Program-made: the position numbers and the translations under genes
Origin: G032773895 sp965248935
Lineage (GTDB): Bacteria; Pseudomonadota; Gammaproteobacteria; Pseudomonadales; Cellvibrionaceae
Direction: 5' to 3'
Length of the DNA: 64,000 nucleotides
NCBI GenBank assembly: GCA_965248935.1
Contig: OZ252214.1
Coordinates: forward strand, 4,154,001-4,218,000
Shown here: positions 15,534 through 24,708 of the stretch, in pieces
Numbering within the stretch: the stretch's first letter is position 1
Layout: every line of letters begins with the position of its first letter
Notes under the pieces: model-generated
Database searches by the model: none
What the model was told of the DNA's origin: nothing
Seen by the model: the letters and a program-made list of their open reading frames with translations, nothing else

Positions 15534-18500
15534 GTGAAATTAAAATCAAATTTAAAAAAAACGGCATTCGTATCCAGTATTTTTTTTGTGTGTTTGGCTG
15601 TGCCTATAGGTTCGGCAGCGCAAGATAACGCTAGAGTTGAAGAGGAGGTAATCATAACCGGGGTTAGGGCGGCTCAAGCAAGTGCAATCAATACAAAGCG
15701 GAATGCGGTATCTGTGGTAGATGGTATTTCTGCGGAAGATATTGGTAAGTTACCAGATGTAACTATATCTGATTCATTGCAGCGCATTACGGGAGTTCAG
15801 GTTGAAAGAACGGCGGGCGAATCTGGGCCGGTGCAAATTCGTGGATTGTCTAATGTCGCTACCACCTTGAATGGTGAGACATTCTTGAGCGCAACAACAA
15901 TTGATAAATCTACGGCGAACTTTGCTGATCTTCCATCTCAATTGTTTTCTGGTGTTGATGTCTTTAAGTCTCCAATTGCAACCCTGTCGAGTTTAGGTGT
16001 GTCGGGTACGGTTGATCTCAAAACTCGTAGACCATTTGATATGGATGAAGGTTTTGTATATAACTTAGGCGCTGAAGTGGATCAAGGGTCTAAAAGTGGT
16101 GAAACTGATCCAACTTTGACGGGGTTGTTTAGCTGGCAAAATGAAAAAGTGGGTTTCTTAGTGGCATTTGTGACAGCAAAGAAAAATTTAGCAACTGATT
16201 TTAATGGGTATTTTGATACTTCTGAAAATGGAGGAATTGGTGCCGCTAATAATAACCATGTCAGTTGGGATAGTACTGGCCCTGATCGAGTTAATCCAGA
16301 TATCTATCATGTTGTGCCTCAAGGGTTCTCTGCTTTTCATAAAGAAGAAGAACGCCATCGAGATGGTTTGAACTTTTCATTTCAGGCGGACTTGGGTGAA
16401 GGGTTTGATGTTACGGCAGATTATTTTTACAGTAAGCAAGAACGTTGGAATCGTCGAGCAGGTATTTCACACAATAACCGTTGGTCAAGTTTTAACAATT
16501 ATGCGCGCCCAGTAAATTGGGGAGAAAACTCGTTCACTTTAACGGCTGTTGACGAAGTGGGTGGAGAAATGCAGCGAACCGAAAGATGGCGCACTGTGAC
16601 TGCATTTGATGCAGAGCCTTTTCGTTTGCAGTCGTTTACTCAAACGAATAAAAATATTGAAATATCACAGAACTCAAATTTGGAGTTAAATTATGACAAC
16701 GGAGGCGCGTTAACGGGTCAGGTAAGGCTAATTCGCTCTCATGCAACAGCTTACATGAGACACGGCTACAGTGAAGGGGATCTATTAAGTATCGATGGGG
16801 TGGGTTCGCAGGTTAATGGGCCGGGAGGTTTTGTTGCTAATGAATATTGTAAAAACGATGAGACTTTAGTTGGTATTGGCGATACAGATGGAGACGGTGT
16901 ATCAGATGGCTTAGCTGGTTGCTATGCGGATTATAGCCCCGGAGGTATTGAAGAAGATGCATTTAATTATAATTCTGATGGCGATACGGCTCTTGACTCA
17001 GTCAGAGACCCTGATGGTAACGCCGATGAGTTTATTATCCGTTACGATGCTTCCGGCACACATCCAACGTTTTCTGGTTTCGATACTGTTGTTAGTGGTG
17101 GGGCTGGAGAAAGAACGGTTGCAGAATATATGGCGGATATTCAATCGTACCATGTTGGCGCTTTCTCATCGGAAGGAAATACAGATGATAAAGCTGATAT
17201 GACGGTAGTAAGTACTAAGTGGAATTATAAGCTGGATGAAGATGTAGCATTTATTTCTAGTATTGATTTTGGCGTAAGAAATAGTGTTCGAGAAGTAGAG
17301 CATCGTCAGTTTTCATACTTCGCACAGTTTGGAAAAGAAGGTTGCATGGCTCAGTGGAAAGCGGTGGATCAATTTACGGATTCTAGTCAAAAATGTCAGG
17401 AAGGTGAGTGGTTAGATAACCCCGCGTTCGGCACTATGGTTGATAACCCGAATTATGTCGAGGACGATGACGGCAACCCTCTACCCTCTCGCTATCAAAA
17501 CGGGGATATTGTATTGGATGGTGACGGTAATCCTGTTTATGAACCTGAGCAAATTCCAGCGTCTGAACGTATTTTTGAAGGCTATACAATGCTGCCTCCG
17601 ACAGCCCTTAACGAGCATAACAATGTTATTTGGGTTGATGATTTTGGTGGGGTTGAAGGGTTACCTGGTATTTGGGTTGCGGACCCTTATGATTACGATG
17701 ATACCTTGGCGTTCCAAGAGAAAGTATTTGGGCCACAACTAAAAGTTGTTGCCCCTGGTCAATCTTACGATGTCACTTTATCTGAACTAAGTTATTTTGC
17801 GCAGGCAAATATTGAGGCTGGCTCAGTCAGTGGTAATTTAGGTTTGAAGGTTGTGGAGACTGAAATCAATATTCGTCAAAACGAAGTTGGAGAGACTATT
17901 CCACATTCTGGTGCGAGTATTGATATTGGCGATGTTGTTACCAAGCGAAATTATACTGATTACTTACCATCCCTCAACATAACCTATGCATTAACGGACG
18001 ATATTAATATTCGTGGTGCTTATGGTCAGACAATGCAACCGCTCAATTTACTCGAATGGGGTGGGGGTAAGTCGATATACCGAGTATTTAATAATGAATG
18101 TCAGTGTATGCGTATTTCTGGTGGTCGTTTTGCTGGTCATGCGGAATTAGAGCCTACTCGTGCAACTAACTATGACCTTTCTTTTGAGTGGTATGTTGGT
18201 GATGCATCGATGTTCAATTTAGGCTTATATCGAATTGAAATTGATAGTTTTGTCCAACCTGGAACAGTATTGATTGATGAATCCGACGATGATGGTATCC
18301 ACCGAGGACCTTTTACGTTTAAATCTCCAGTTCAAGGTTCTGGTGGTGAGGTAAGCGGTATTGAGCTTGGGACAAAGGTAGCATTTAATGATTTTCTTGC
18401 CGTACCGCTTATTTCAAATATGGGTTTTGATGTGAACTTTACGTTTTCGGACAGTTCCCAAGAGGTGATTAGTGAGCGAAGAACGGATGGTGAGGGCATT

Positions 18501-18875
18501 GTCCGCAATGATGAAGTGCTAATTGAGGGTAAGAAAAAAGAATTGCCGTTTATTGGTAACTCAGAAAATACGTATAATTTGGTTTTATGGTATGAAGATG
18601 AAAGATTTTCTGTACGAATGGCGTATAATTATCGTTCGGCAAGGTTGATTACTGAGGGTAGTCGAACCCATGGGTATCAGAGCTTATATCAGGATGACTA
18701 TGGTCAGCTTGACTTGAATTTTACCTTTAATGTTACAGATTACTTGTCTATTTATTTCAATGGTTTGAATGTAACGGAAGAATTTCAACAAGCATACCTT
18801 GAGTACTCAGAGCAAAAAGCTTATCAAAATATATACGAATCTCGCTGGTCTTTAGGTACACGTTTAACCTTCTAA
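15534..18875 (+). CDS. TonB-dependent outer membrane receptor
   Basis: A 1,113-aa receptor. Signal peptide to about residue 30 (KLKSNLKKTAFVSSIFFVCLAVPIGSA), TonB-box-like EEEVIITGVRA, plug domain (SVVDGISAEDIGKLPDVTISDSLQRITGVQVER, GPVQIRGLSNV) and a long barrel ending in LGTRLTF with the terminal Phe. GTG 15534 is chosen for the GAGGG upstream and the signal peptide; ATG 15483 is possible. The EDIGKLPD...SLQRI type is common among carbohydrate-uptake receptors of Cellvibrio, Xanthomonas and relatives. With the GH20 enzyme next door, uptake of N-acetylglucosamine-containing oligosaccharides is likely. Two acidic DxDGDG-like loops (GDTDGDGVSDG, NSDGDTALD) may bind calcium. Confidence 0.9.
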   Translation: MKLKSNLKKTAFVSSIFFVCLAVPIGSAAQDNARVEEEVIITGVRAAQASAINTKRNAVSVVDGISAEDIGKLPDVTISDSLQRITGVQVERTAGESGPVQIRGLSNVATTLNGETFLSATTIDKSTANFADLPSQLFSGVDVFKSPIATLSSLGVSGTVDLKTRRPFDMDEGFVYNLGAEVDQGSKSGETDPTLTGLFSWQNEKVGFLVAFVTAKKNLATDFNGYFDTSENGGIGAANNNHVSWDSTGPDRVNPDIYHVVPQGFSAFHKEEERHRDGLNFSFQADLGEGFDVTADYFYSKQERWNRRAGISHNNRWSSFNNYARPVNWGENSFTLTAVDEVGGEMQRTERWRTVTAFDAEPFRLQSFTQTNKNIEISQNSNLELNYDNGGALTGQVRLIRSHATAYMRHGYSEGDLLSIDGVGSQVNGPGGFVANEYCKNDETLVGIGDTDGDGVSDGLAGCYADYSPGGIEEDAFNYNSDGDTALDSVRDPDGNADEFIIRYDASGTHPTFSGFDTVVSGGAGERTVAEYMADIQSYHVGAFSSEGNTDDKADMTVVSTKWNYKLDEDVAFISSIDFGVRNSVREVEHRQFSYFAQFGKEGCMAQWKAVDQFTDSSQKCQEGEWLDNPAFGTMVDNPNYVEDDDGNPLPSRYQNGDIVLDGDGNPVYEPEQIPASERIFEGYTMLPPTALNEHNNVIWVDDFGGVEGLPGIWVADPYDYDDTLAFQEKVFGPQLKVVAPGQSYDVTLSELSYFAQANIEAGSVSGNLGLKVVETEINIRQNEVGETIPHSGASIDIGDVVTKRNYTDYLPSLNITYALTDDINIRGAYGQTMQPLNLLEWGGGKSIYRVFNNECQCMRISGGRFAGHAELEPTRATNYDLSFEWYVGDASMFNLGLYRIEIDSFVQPGTVLIDESDDDGIHRGPFTFKSPVQGSGGEVSGIELGTKVAFNDFLAVPLISNMGFDVNFTFSDSSQEVISERRTDGEGIVRNDEVLIEGKKKELPFIGNSENTYNLVLWYEDERFSVRMAYNYRSARLITEGSRTHGYQSLYQDDYGQLDLNFTFNVTDYLSIYFNGLNVTEEFQQAYLEYSEQKAYQNIYESRWSLGTRLTF

Positions 18876-18878
18876 GCT

Positions 18879-18920
18879 AAGTTGTCTAATATAAGCTGTC
18901 TAATATAAGTTGTCTAATAT
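18879..18920 (+). repeat. 14-bp tandem repeat x3 just after the receptor stop
   Basis: AAGTTGTCTAATAT, AAGCTGTCTAATAT, AAGTTGTCTAATAT, starting 4 bases after the stop codon and followed by the terminator. Confidence 0.95.
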
Positions 18921-18932
18921 TGAATTATGACT

Positions 18933-18962
18933 AAAGCCATGGCATATACCGTGGCTTTTTTA
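18933..18962 (+). terminator. Rho-independent terminator after the receptor gene
   Basis: AAAGCCATGG-catata-CCGTGGCTTT followed by T residues; one G-U pair in the stem. Confidence 0.85.
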
Positions 18963-19116
18963 AATATTCTTTCTAAATAATACCAACTTTGATCATTTCC
19001 TTATTTTTGCATTGGCTATGGTTCTATCCAATATATGGTTTGACTGAATATATATGGTTTGACTAAATATACAGTTAAGGCCATAAATATTGGTAAGTTA
19101 TTCTCATGGTTTTTTC

Positions 19117-19157
19117 AAAACGCTTTTATTCTTATTGATTGAAAAGTAAACGCTTTT
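19117..19157 (+). promoter_or_regulatory. Two AAACGCTTTT boxes upstream of the hexosaminidase
   Basis: AAAACGCTTTT (19117-19127) and AAACGCTTTT (19148-19157) lie 31 bases apart, about three helical turns. The centre AACGCTT resembles LacI/GalR-family operator half-sites. They lie about 150-190 bases before the gene start. A candidate operator for a carbohydrate-responsive repressor; no regulator gene is in the window. Confidence 0.35.
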
Positions 19158-19303
19158 TTTACAATGATATTGCTCTTTATACTTTCGTGTGAAATGGTGG
19201 TATAAGCAAGGCTTTATTAAAAATAATGGGAAATGAGATAGTCTAGGATACAATAAACATTATAAAAATAAGATATATTGATATTAAAATTTTTTTAACA
19301 AAG

Positions 19304-21667
19304 TTGGCGGTTACCTTCGTTCTGGTATTACTGGCTACAGGTCTACAAGCGAATTCTGGCGTTGAGCTTAACATTATGCCGTTCCCACATAGCCTTAAGC
19401 ATGGTAAAGGTAAGTTGGTTATTTCAAAAGTTGTGGCAGTGAATTATGGTGATGGTGCGTCTCACCGAACGAAAGCTGCTGTATCGCGTTTTATTGAAAG
19501 AATTGAGACTGCTTCGAAATATGATCGAGTACTGAAAGAAAAGGCGAAAGCGTTTATTTACATTAAGGTAGATAAAAGCGAAAAATCAGATTTTTTAGAT
19601 AAAAGCGCTGAATCCTATTCTTTAAAGATTAAAAAAGACAGTATAAGTATAAGGGCTCAATCAGATCTTGGTGTTATTCATGCTATGGCGACCTTAGCTC
19701 AAATGTTGGACGTTAATGCTGGGGAGGTGTCTCTGCCCTTAGTTAAAATAAAGGATAAGCCAAGGTTTGTTTGGCGAGGTTTACTCCTTGATTCTGTACG
19801 TCATTTTTTCTCTGTTGAAACCATAAAACGCCAAATAGATGGTATGGAAGCGGCTAAATTAAATATTTTTCATTGGCATTTAACGGACGATCAGGGATGG
19901 AGGTTTGAATCTAAAAAATTTCCCAAGTTGACCCAACTGGGTTCGAATGGCCAATATTATACTCAGGATGATATTCGCCATGTGGTAGCTTACGCGAAAT
20001 TAAGGGGGATTGAAGTTTTACCGGAAATAGACTTTCCTGGTCATACTTCAGCGCTTGCACTTGCTTACCCGGAATTAATGACTTTACCTACTAGCCGTTA
20101 TAAGCCTGAAGATCGTTGGAGTGTTCATAAGGCATTAATGGACCCAACGAAAGAAGAGGTATATAGGTTTATTGATGAGTTAATCTCAGAGGTTAAAGCG
20201 TTATTTCCTTTTGAATATATACATATCGGTGGGGATGAGGTTAACCCTGAAGCTTGGGAAGCGGCAGAGCATGTGCAACAATTTGTTCGCAATGTAGGCT
20301 TAAGTGGTAACCGGGGGCTCCATTTGTTTTTCAATCACCGTATTGGTGAAATTTTAGCGAAGTACAACCGAAAATTAATTGGTTGGGATGAGATCCTGTA
20401 TACAGGGTTACCCAAGGAATATATCGTCCAGTCTTGGCGTGGTCATTCGTCTTTGATTGAAGCGGCGAATAAAGGATACAAAACGTTGCTTTCAACAGGT
20501 TTTTATTTAGATCAACCACAACCTGCGTCTTACCATTATCGGAATGACCCTATTGTTTTGTCTAATAAACCTGGTGTTATTAATATAGAAAAAGCAGTGA
20601 GTTTCTGGGAATTTTCTATTCCTCGTAAAAAAGGTTCTGTTGTTAAAGGAAAATTGAGTTTTATCGATGAAGGCCGTAAACAGTATTTACTTCTTTCGTT
20701 TAATAATCAACCCGCGTATAAAATAAATGAAATTTCCTCTCTATTTGATGAGTATCATTTTTCAGTCGATACCTGGATGGGTAAAACAGAATTTCAAATT
20801 ACTACGGTGGATGGTGTACTTGGAGGAAGGGTGAAGGTTGGTAATTTATTTTATCGTTTATCTGGGAAGATGATAGAGGCTGCTGAATTTGATTTTTCTT
20901 ATTTAGATGTTCATTCAGATAAAATGAAAAATATTCTCGGTGGCGAAATTGCCCTTTGGAGTGAATTGATCGATGAGAACTCCATTGATTTACGTTTGTG
21001 GCCCAGAGCTTTTGTTGTTGCAGAGAGGTTGTGGTCACCGGCTTCTTTAACGGATGTAGAGTCAATGTACTCCAGAATGGAGGTTATTTCAGAGTGGTCC
21101 AGCCAGCAACTTAGCTTAAAACACGTTGCACAGTCTTTAGAGCGTTTAGATAAACTTCGTGGGCAAACGGATTTGAAAACTATGCAGATATTGGCGCAAG
21201 CCGTTGAACCAGCCCAATACTACCACAGGCACCACGAAAAGAGTGTACATGAAACTTACTCAAGAAGGGATAAATTAGATAGGTTTGTCGATGGTTTAGC
21301 TGCGGAAAACTTATTTGTTAGGAGGTTAAATAATGAATTGGTTTTATGGTTGAACGCTCAGGGGAAATTAACTTTTCCAAGTAATATAAAAAAGCAATTT
21401 GTTACTTGGCGTAAAGTAGGCGCTGAGTTAAAATATCACAACAATAAAGAGATTGCTTCAATAGCAAAAAAAGTTGAACTAGTTTCTAAGCTCGGTTTAG
21501 AGGTAATTCAATCCTATGAGCAGAGCGACCCTATATCTAAGCAAAGGTTAGTGGATATTCGGCTTAAATTAATTGAGCTTCAAGACATTACGGGAGAATG
21601 CGTGGTTGTTATTTCTCAAATAGTTGAGGAAATGGTTAATCATTCTTACCTAAATCAGAATTTATAA
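19304..21667 (+). CDS. Secreted beta-N-acetylhexosaminidase, family GH20
   Basis: A 787-aa exo-enzyme releasing N-acetylhexosamine from chitin oligosaccharides or glycans. Signal peptide (AVTFVLVLLATGLQA), GH20b N-terminal domain (about 20-150), then the catalytic barrel: RGLLLDSVRHFFSVETIKRQIDGM, HWHLTDDQGWR, LPEIDFPGHT, HIGGDEV (catalytic Asp-Glu about 310-311) and GWDEIL. Between SYHYRNDP (about 408) and ILGGEIALWSE (about 543) there is an extra segment of some 115 aa not expected in the family. The start is an unclear TTG without a good ribosome site. Follows the receptor and its terminator, with its own promoter region. Confidence 0.9.
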   Translation: MAVTFVLVLLATGLQANSGVELNIMPFPHSLKHGKGKLVISKVVAVNYGDGASHRTKAAVSRFIERIETASKYDRVLKEKAKAFIYIKVDKSEKSDFLDKSAESYSLKIKKDSISIRAQSDLGVIHAMATLAQMLDVNAGEVSLPLVKIKDKPRFVWRGLLLDSVRHFFSVETIKRQIDGMEAAKLNIFHWHLTDDQGWRFESKKFPKLTQLGSNGQYYTQDDIRHVVAYAKLRGIEVLPEIDFPGHTSALALAYPELMTLPTSRYKPEDRWSVHKALMDPTKEEVYRFIDELISEVKALFPFEYIHIGGDEVNPEAWEAAEHVQQFVRNVGLSGNRGLHLFFNHRIGEILAKYNRKLIGWDEILYTGLPKEYIVQSWRGHSSLIEAANKGYKTLLSTGFYLDQPQPASYHYRNDPIVLSNKPGVINIEKAVSFWEFSIPRKKGSVVKGKLSFIDEGRKQYLLLSFNNQPAYKINEISSLFDEYHFSVDTWMGKTEFQITTVDGVLGGRVKVGNLFYRLSGKMIEAAEFDFSYLDVHSDKMKNILGGEIALWSELIDENSIDLRLWPRAFVVAERLWSPASLTDVESMYSRMEVISEWSSQQLSLKHVAQSLERLDKLRGQTDLKTMQILAQAVEPAQYYHRHHEKSVHETYSRRDKLDRFVDGLAAENLFVRRLNNELVLWLNAQGKLTFPSNIKKQFVTWRKVGAELKYHNNKEIASIAKKVELVSKLGLEVIQSYEQSDPISKQRLVDIRLKLIELQDITGECVVVISQIVEEMVNHSYLNQNL

Positions 21668-22277
21668 TAAAACATTTAAGTGCTTGCGAAAGGCTGCCTA
21701 CCGGGCCTGTTAACACTTATTAAATTATCACTGCCTAAGGCTGTTTTTTACTCAGCTAGGTAGGGGGTGACGTTTAGCTGGCCTAAATGAGCGACTTACT
21801 ACCAAGGCACTTGAAAAGAATGCTCTTACAGTCAGGAAGCATAACTAAAACAACTATTTTTAAGAAGTTTTACAGCGATTCTGGGAATCAAGTGTACTGA
21901 TTTCAAGTTCCCGGTGCTATTAGACCACTACAGTCCATGGATGGACGGTATTAGAGTCATGGAGGGCGGTTCAGGGGTACAAAGTCGAGCAATGACCGAG
22001 ATAACGTAGCTGGGTGAAAAATAGCCCAGGCCCTAACTATGCAACATAGAGAGTTACCTTTTGTTTTGATTTATGATTCAACACCATTATCAAAACGGGT
22101 AACTCTCTTCTTTGCAAGTAGATGTGTCAGGTTAGGTCGGAACTAATACACTTTAGGATGTTAACACCAAGCGACTTTGTGAATGGCTTTATTCAAAATA
22201 TGTAAACCACGCAATCTATTCAATACTTGCGAAAGAATACAATGCTTAACAGACTTAACTAAGTTAATATTTAGCCT
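21668..22277. other. Non-coding region with a large hairpin
   Basis: No gene seen. At 22048-22108 AGAGAGTTACC...GTTTTGAT pairs with ATCAAAAC.GGTAACTCTCT, arms of about 20 bases around an 18-base loop. This could be a transcription terminator for the hexosaminidase, the stem of a small RNA, or the end of a defective mobile element. The rest (21670-22020) has only short palindromes. Confidence 0.55.
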
Positions 22278-22772
22278 ATGAACCTTATATTGAATTTAAT
22301 ATCATTTGTTATTTCTCTCGCTTTTATGTGGGTAATTATTTGGGTTGTGCTTCGCTTTGTATGTTCGCCTATCGTTGCTAAGTGGTTTACACATGGATTC
22401 GTTATATCAATTCTATTTGCCTCGATACTCTCTAGTTTGTTGCTGACCAGCCTTAAATTATTAAACGTAGAAAACGCAGAATATTTTCTAAAAGCAATAG
22501 TATTTTCGGTATTGGCAGGTATTAATGTCGCCGTTATTCCAGTATTTTATTGGTACGATAAGCGCCTATCGAATATAGAAAACTCTATGAGAATACCTGA
22601 AAAAGTTTTGCACGGCTTTGCGTTTTTGGGTGGGGCAGCTAGTGCGATTTTAGTCCAGAGATTATTTAAGCATAAAACCGCTAAAATTGGATTTCAAAGA
22701 ATAACTTGGTGTGCTGTAGTTCCAACGTTTTATATTTTTTATATTTTACTGATTGAATGGAACATTAAGTAA
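22278..22772 (+). CDS. DUF1294-domain membrane protein (cassette gene)
   Basis: A 164-aa protein with five or so membrane segments. The C-terminal part RIPEKVLHGFAFLGGAASAILVQRLFKHKTAKIGF is the DUF1294 signature (IPE, GG, hKTxK.F); the N-terminal half adds three helices. Function of DUF1294 is not established. The stop TAA merges into an attC-like site of the same type as those at 4423 and 6194, so it is most likely a cassette. The start is well placed, though the ribosome site is weak. Confidence 0.75.
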   Translation: MNLILNLISFVISLAFMWVIIWVVLRFVCSPIVAKWFTHGFVISILFASILSSLLLTSLKLLNVENAEYFLKAIVFSVLAGINVAVIPVFYWYDKRLSNIENSMRIPEKVLHGFAFLGGAASAILVQRLFKHKTAKIGFQRITWCAVVPTFYIFYILLIEWNIK

Positions 22773-22821
22773 CGAATAAGAATCAATGGCGTGAAACCGC
22801 CATTGATTCACCTTGTTGAGC
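22770..22821 (+). other. attC-like site (type 2), best preserved copy
   Basis: AACGAATAAG and CTTGTT outer arms, inner perfect stem AATCAATGGCG-tgaaac-CGCCATTGATT, and GTTGAGC core at 22815. The degraded copies at 4423 and 6194 share position and sequence. Confidence 0.6.
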
Positions 22822-22960
22822 AAGCCCGTTGGCCCATCGTTGCCTTGCCATATCAATATCTCCAACGTGTAAAAACAAGCCTTCAGATACCAGAATGCCT
22901 AAGGTGTAGACTGTATAAAGATAGATTTCATAATGCACTTTTCAAAACGGGTAGAGCGGG
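22816..22960 (-). pseudogene. Third, diverged fragment of the recombinase-bearing repeat
   Basis: After the attC-like site the sequence follows the start of the long repeat (GAGCAAGCCCGTTG), then jumps to the middle of the reverse-strand recombinase (ATATC.CCAACGTGTAAAAACAAGCCTTC, ATGCCTAAGGTGTAGACTGTATAAAG). About 70-80% identical to copies 1 and 2 by eye, with a deletion of several hundred bases. It shows that the same cassette was inserted a third time, much earlier. Confidence 0.6.
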
Positions 22961-23071
22961 TGCTTCGTTAATCAACTTGCTTGTTAAAAATACAGTGTTT
23001 AAAGAAAATTAGTACTTTATTCTGATTTAAGAGTCAAAACAGGCGGAGCTTACGCTGGCAGGCTATCCTTC

Positions 23072-23134
23072 AACCTAGAAACGGCAGTTAAGCGCTTGCG
23101 TATACTTTCGTGATTTAACTGCGGTTTCTAGGTT
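23072..23134. repeat. Large inverted repeat
   Basis: AACCTAGAAACGGCAGTTAA (23072-23091) and TTAACTGCGGTTTCTAGGTT (23115-23134) pair with a single mismatch around a 23-base loop. No T-tract follows, so it is not a plain terminator. It could be a dispersed palindromic repeat or a folded recombination site. Confidence 0.9.
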
Positions 23135-23361
23135 CAACAAAGGAAGAAAATGGGCGATCTACAATTGAAAGCAGGGCGGGTAGGTGGGGGAGGGGAGTAT
23201 TGATTTGGCCGGGGAGCTGGTGTCCCATCTATATTTATAAGCAATTAAAAAATAATTTGAATAAAGTATGAGGTTGCAGGAGTGTTTGATTTGAATAGTA
23301 TGTATAGCCTGTTAGACTGTCGTAAAACGGCGTCAATATGGTGAGTCTGGTGTCAGTATCA

Positions 23362-23808
23362 ATGTATAAATTTATTTTACTTCTAGTGTTAGGGTGTTTT
23401 TCGATATCGGCTATATGTGAATCTACAGAAGTGTGGTCCAGGCGCGATTCTATAGTTGACCCTTTCTCTACCGATGAGGAAGTTTTGAGTTCTTGGGTGG
23501 GGGGAGAGTGGCGAGACAAGGGGTTGGAAGGAGTGTACCGCATTGTTGTAACCCATTCATATGCGTTCAGATCCAACAAGTTCTATTTGCAGTGGATGTT
23601 GGGAGAAGCGAAAACAAATCAAGTCGCCTATTCCATTGGTGTAAAAGAACTAAACGAAATTCCTTTTTATAAGCTCAATAACTTTGAATGCTTAGATAAA
23701 ATTAACTGTGCTTCAATAGCTGTGAATATTCGTCATATTTACGAACCAACCAACCATAGTTTTAAGTTGGACCTCTATAAACTAGGGCATTATAAGTTTG
23801 CTTTGTAA
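23362..23808 (+). CDS. Hypothetical secreted protein, 148 aa
   Basis: Signal peptide MYKFILLLVLGCFSISAICES, then an unrecognised domain with GGEWRDKGLEGVYRIVVTHSYAFRSNKFYLQWM, a Cys pair (FECLDKINC, about 110-117) likely forming a disulfide, and a C-terminal strand-rich end. ATG 23362 is preferred for the signal peptide. It lies alone between the palindrome at 23072 and a bidirectional terminator. It could be another cassette, but no attC is evident. Function unknown. Confidence 0.6.
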   Translation: MYKFILLLVLGCFSISAICESTEVWSRRDSIVDPFSTDEEVLSSWVGGEWRDKGLEGVYRIVVTHSYAFRSNKFYLQWMLGEAKTNQVAYSIGVKELNEIPFYKLNNFECLDKINCASIAVNIRHIYEPTNHSFKLDLYKLGHYKFAL

Positions 23809-23917
23809 TGGGTAATGCTTTGAGAGCCTGAGCTGCTAGCTGAAAATCACTCCCTAGCGTGATGAAAGAGATTGCCAAGTTTGGACTCTTAGTTGAAGAG
23901 GTTTAGCTTATCGAATA

Positions 23918-23952
23918 AATTGTAGGGTAATACAGTATTACCTTACAATTTT
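23918..23952. terminator. Bidirectional terminator-like hairpin
   Basis: AATTGTAGGGTAATAC-a-GTATTACCTTACAATTTT: 16-bp arms with one G-U pair, A residues on the left and T residues on the right. It lies between converging genes and can serve both. Confidence 0.75.
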
Positions 23953-24006
23953 GAGGGTCAATTCCGATTTTTAACTGTATTTTCAGCTTTTAACTTCAGT
24001 GAGACG

Positions 24007-24708
24007 TTATTTCTTCTTTTTACGCCCTTGGTTGTATAGCGCACTTACGCCCTTTTCATAAGCAATAACCCACTCGTCAATCGTATTTTCGTTCACGGCG
24101 ACTCTTCCCATAGCACCAAGTGATTTATTGCCTAGTTGGTCTTTTCGCCCTTTGTATACTTGCGTACCCTGTGCGTTGTATATGCTCACCACATTTTTGG
24201 CGAGTGATTTACTGGTGGGAATAAAGCGACCAGTAGCAACAGCCCATTCAGAATAAACAACCATTAAGAAATCTGCGCCCGTTATTTTGGCAAGATTTTG
24301 AGCAACATCTTTGTCTAATCTTGATTTGATTAATTGCTTACGGTTTTTTGAAAAAAGAGGCATATTCACCCCATTAATTGAAGGCAGGCCGACTTCTCGC
24401 TCTTCACCGGCAAGCGCTTGGTATTCCTTTTTCTCAACAAATGAACTGGCGGGGATAATTTTCCAGTCTTCAGACATACGTGTTTCAAGCTTTTCCAGCA
24501 TAGTATTTAGGCGTGTGCCCATAAGGTTGGACGTATTGGCGCTATTCCAACCCTGTAGAGAGTTACTCCAGTTATTTGCAGAGACTGAAACAACCGCAAG
24601 AGACTTGCCTGGGTTCTTGGCTGCGATCTTTGACATGCTTGGACCGGCAAGTGCAGATACAGAGAAAAAAGCAAGCAAAGTGATTGTGACCTTTAACAGG
24701 TTTTGCAT
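24007..24708 (-). CDS. Hypothetical periplasmic protein, 233 aa
   Basis: Signal peptide MQNLLKVTITLLAFFSVSALA with cleavage before GPSMSK, then a mixed domain with a repeated hydrophobic/charged pattern (TGADFLMVVYSEWAVATGRFIPT, NVVSIYNAQGTQVYKG) and a basic end GRKKKK. The middle resembles the nucleotide-binding-like fold of small outer-membrane-associated lipoproteins that report a stress or motility state, but there is no lipobox Cys and I cannot name a family. A ribosome site (AAGGAAT) precedes the start. It is on the opposite strand to the surrounding island genes and monocistronic. Confidence 0.75.
   Translation of the reverse strand: MQNLLKVTITLLAFFSVSALAGPSMSKIAAKNPGKSLAVVSVSANNWSNSLQGWNSANTSNLMGTRLNTMLEKLETRMSEDWKIIPASSFVEKKEYQALAGEEREVGLPSINGVNMPLFSKNRKQLIKSRLDKDVAQNLAKITGADFLMVVYSEWAVATGRFIPTSKSLAKNVVSIYNAQGTQVYKGRKDQLGNKSLGAMGRVAVNENTIDEWVIAYEKGVSALYNQGRKKKK

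Noticed and set aside
22791..23012. 73-codon plus-strand reading frame
   Set aside because: It reads through the attC-like site and the reverse-strand recombinase remnant; the true similarity is on the other strand.
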